Source: CBDUXT01 sp965371245 | GTDB taxonomy: Bacteria > Planctomycetota > Phycisphaerae > UBA1845 | Assembly (NCBI GenBank): GCA_965371245.1 | Contig: CBDUXT010000020.1 | Span: 1 to 64,000 of the forward strand | Direction: 5' to 3' | Length of the DNA: 64,000 nt | In this document: positions 63,958-64,000 of the stretch, piece by piece | Layout: every line of letters begins with the position of its first letter | How positions within the stretch are numbered: the stretch's first letter is position 1 | Notes under the pieces: generated by a model | Database searches by the model: none | What the model was told of the DNA's origin: nothing | The model's input: only the letters and a program-made list of their open reading frames with translations | Program-made: the position numbers and the translations under genes

Positions 63958-64000
63958 GTGTCTTCAGCAGATCGTGCCCCAAGAAGAACAGCCGCGTAGG

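Overview
The window is 64 kb of GC-rich bacterial chromosome. It most likely comes from a member of the Planctomycetota, perhaps a Phycisphaerae-like lineage. The clues are a pseudopilin with an H-X9-DG motif, M14 carboxypeptidases carrying calcium-loop insertions, a beta-helix protein with a dockerin-like tail, many CxxC 'zinc ribbon' membrane proteins, and families of GC-rich palindromic repeats between genes. This is inference from gene style; no rRNA or phylogenetic marker was compared. I saw no tRNA, rRNA, CRISPR array, prophage or transposase gene.

Layout. 0.2-5 kb: FAH-family hydrolase, PQQ-type beta-propeller, purH. 5.4-14.4 kb: cobalamin adenosyltransferase, a zinc-ribbon/O-antigen-ligase/TPR protein, a GH26 glycosidase, a complementary pair of M16 proteins and small membrane proteins. 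14.4-18.1 kb: a phenylacetyl-CoA epoxidase operon (tetR-paaA-orf-paaB-paaC-paaD) under a KstR2-like operator; paaE is absent. 18.2-19.2 kb: pseudopilin, facing the haem genes across two matching inverted repeats. 19.7-30.4 kb: every step of protohaem synthesis from glutamyl-tRNA (hemL, C, D on +; B, Y, E, N and a fused hemH-hemA on -).

31.3-33.2 kb: an unfamiliar three-gene operon (20-cysteine secreted protein, novel exported protein, 40-residue membrane peptide) with its own promoter. 33.4-37.2 kb: translationally coupled active and inactive M14 carboxypeptidases. 37.7-47.2 kb: pyrB, an ECF sigma/anti-sigma pair, an EF-G paralogue, mutY, deoC and a YkgJ-type protein. 47.2-52.4 kb: a palindromic MITE-like element, tyrS, and an ArsR-methyltransferase regulator leading into ahcY. 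52.5-56.4 kb: a second sigma/anti-sigma pair and a degenerate NUDIX protein. 56.5-61.3 kb: guaA and guaB with membrane and lipoprotein neighbours. 61.7-63.6 kb: a secreted beta-helix protein with a clear promoter.

The most noteworthy points are the ferrochelatase/glutamyl-tRNA reductase fusion, which joins the last and first steps of haem synthesis in one chain; the two cases of paired active and degenerate peptidases; the cysteine-rich operon; and repeat elements that sit on, or have become part of, gene ends.
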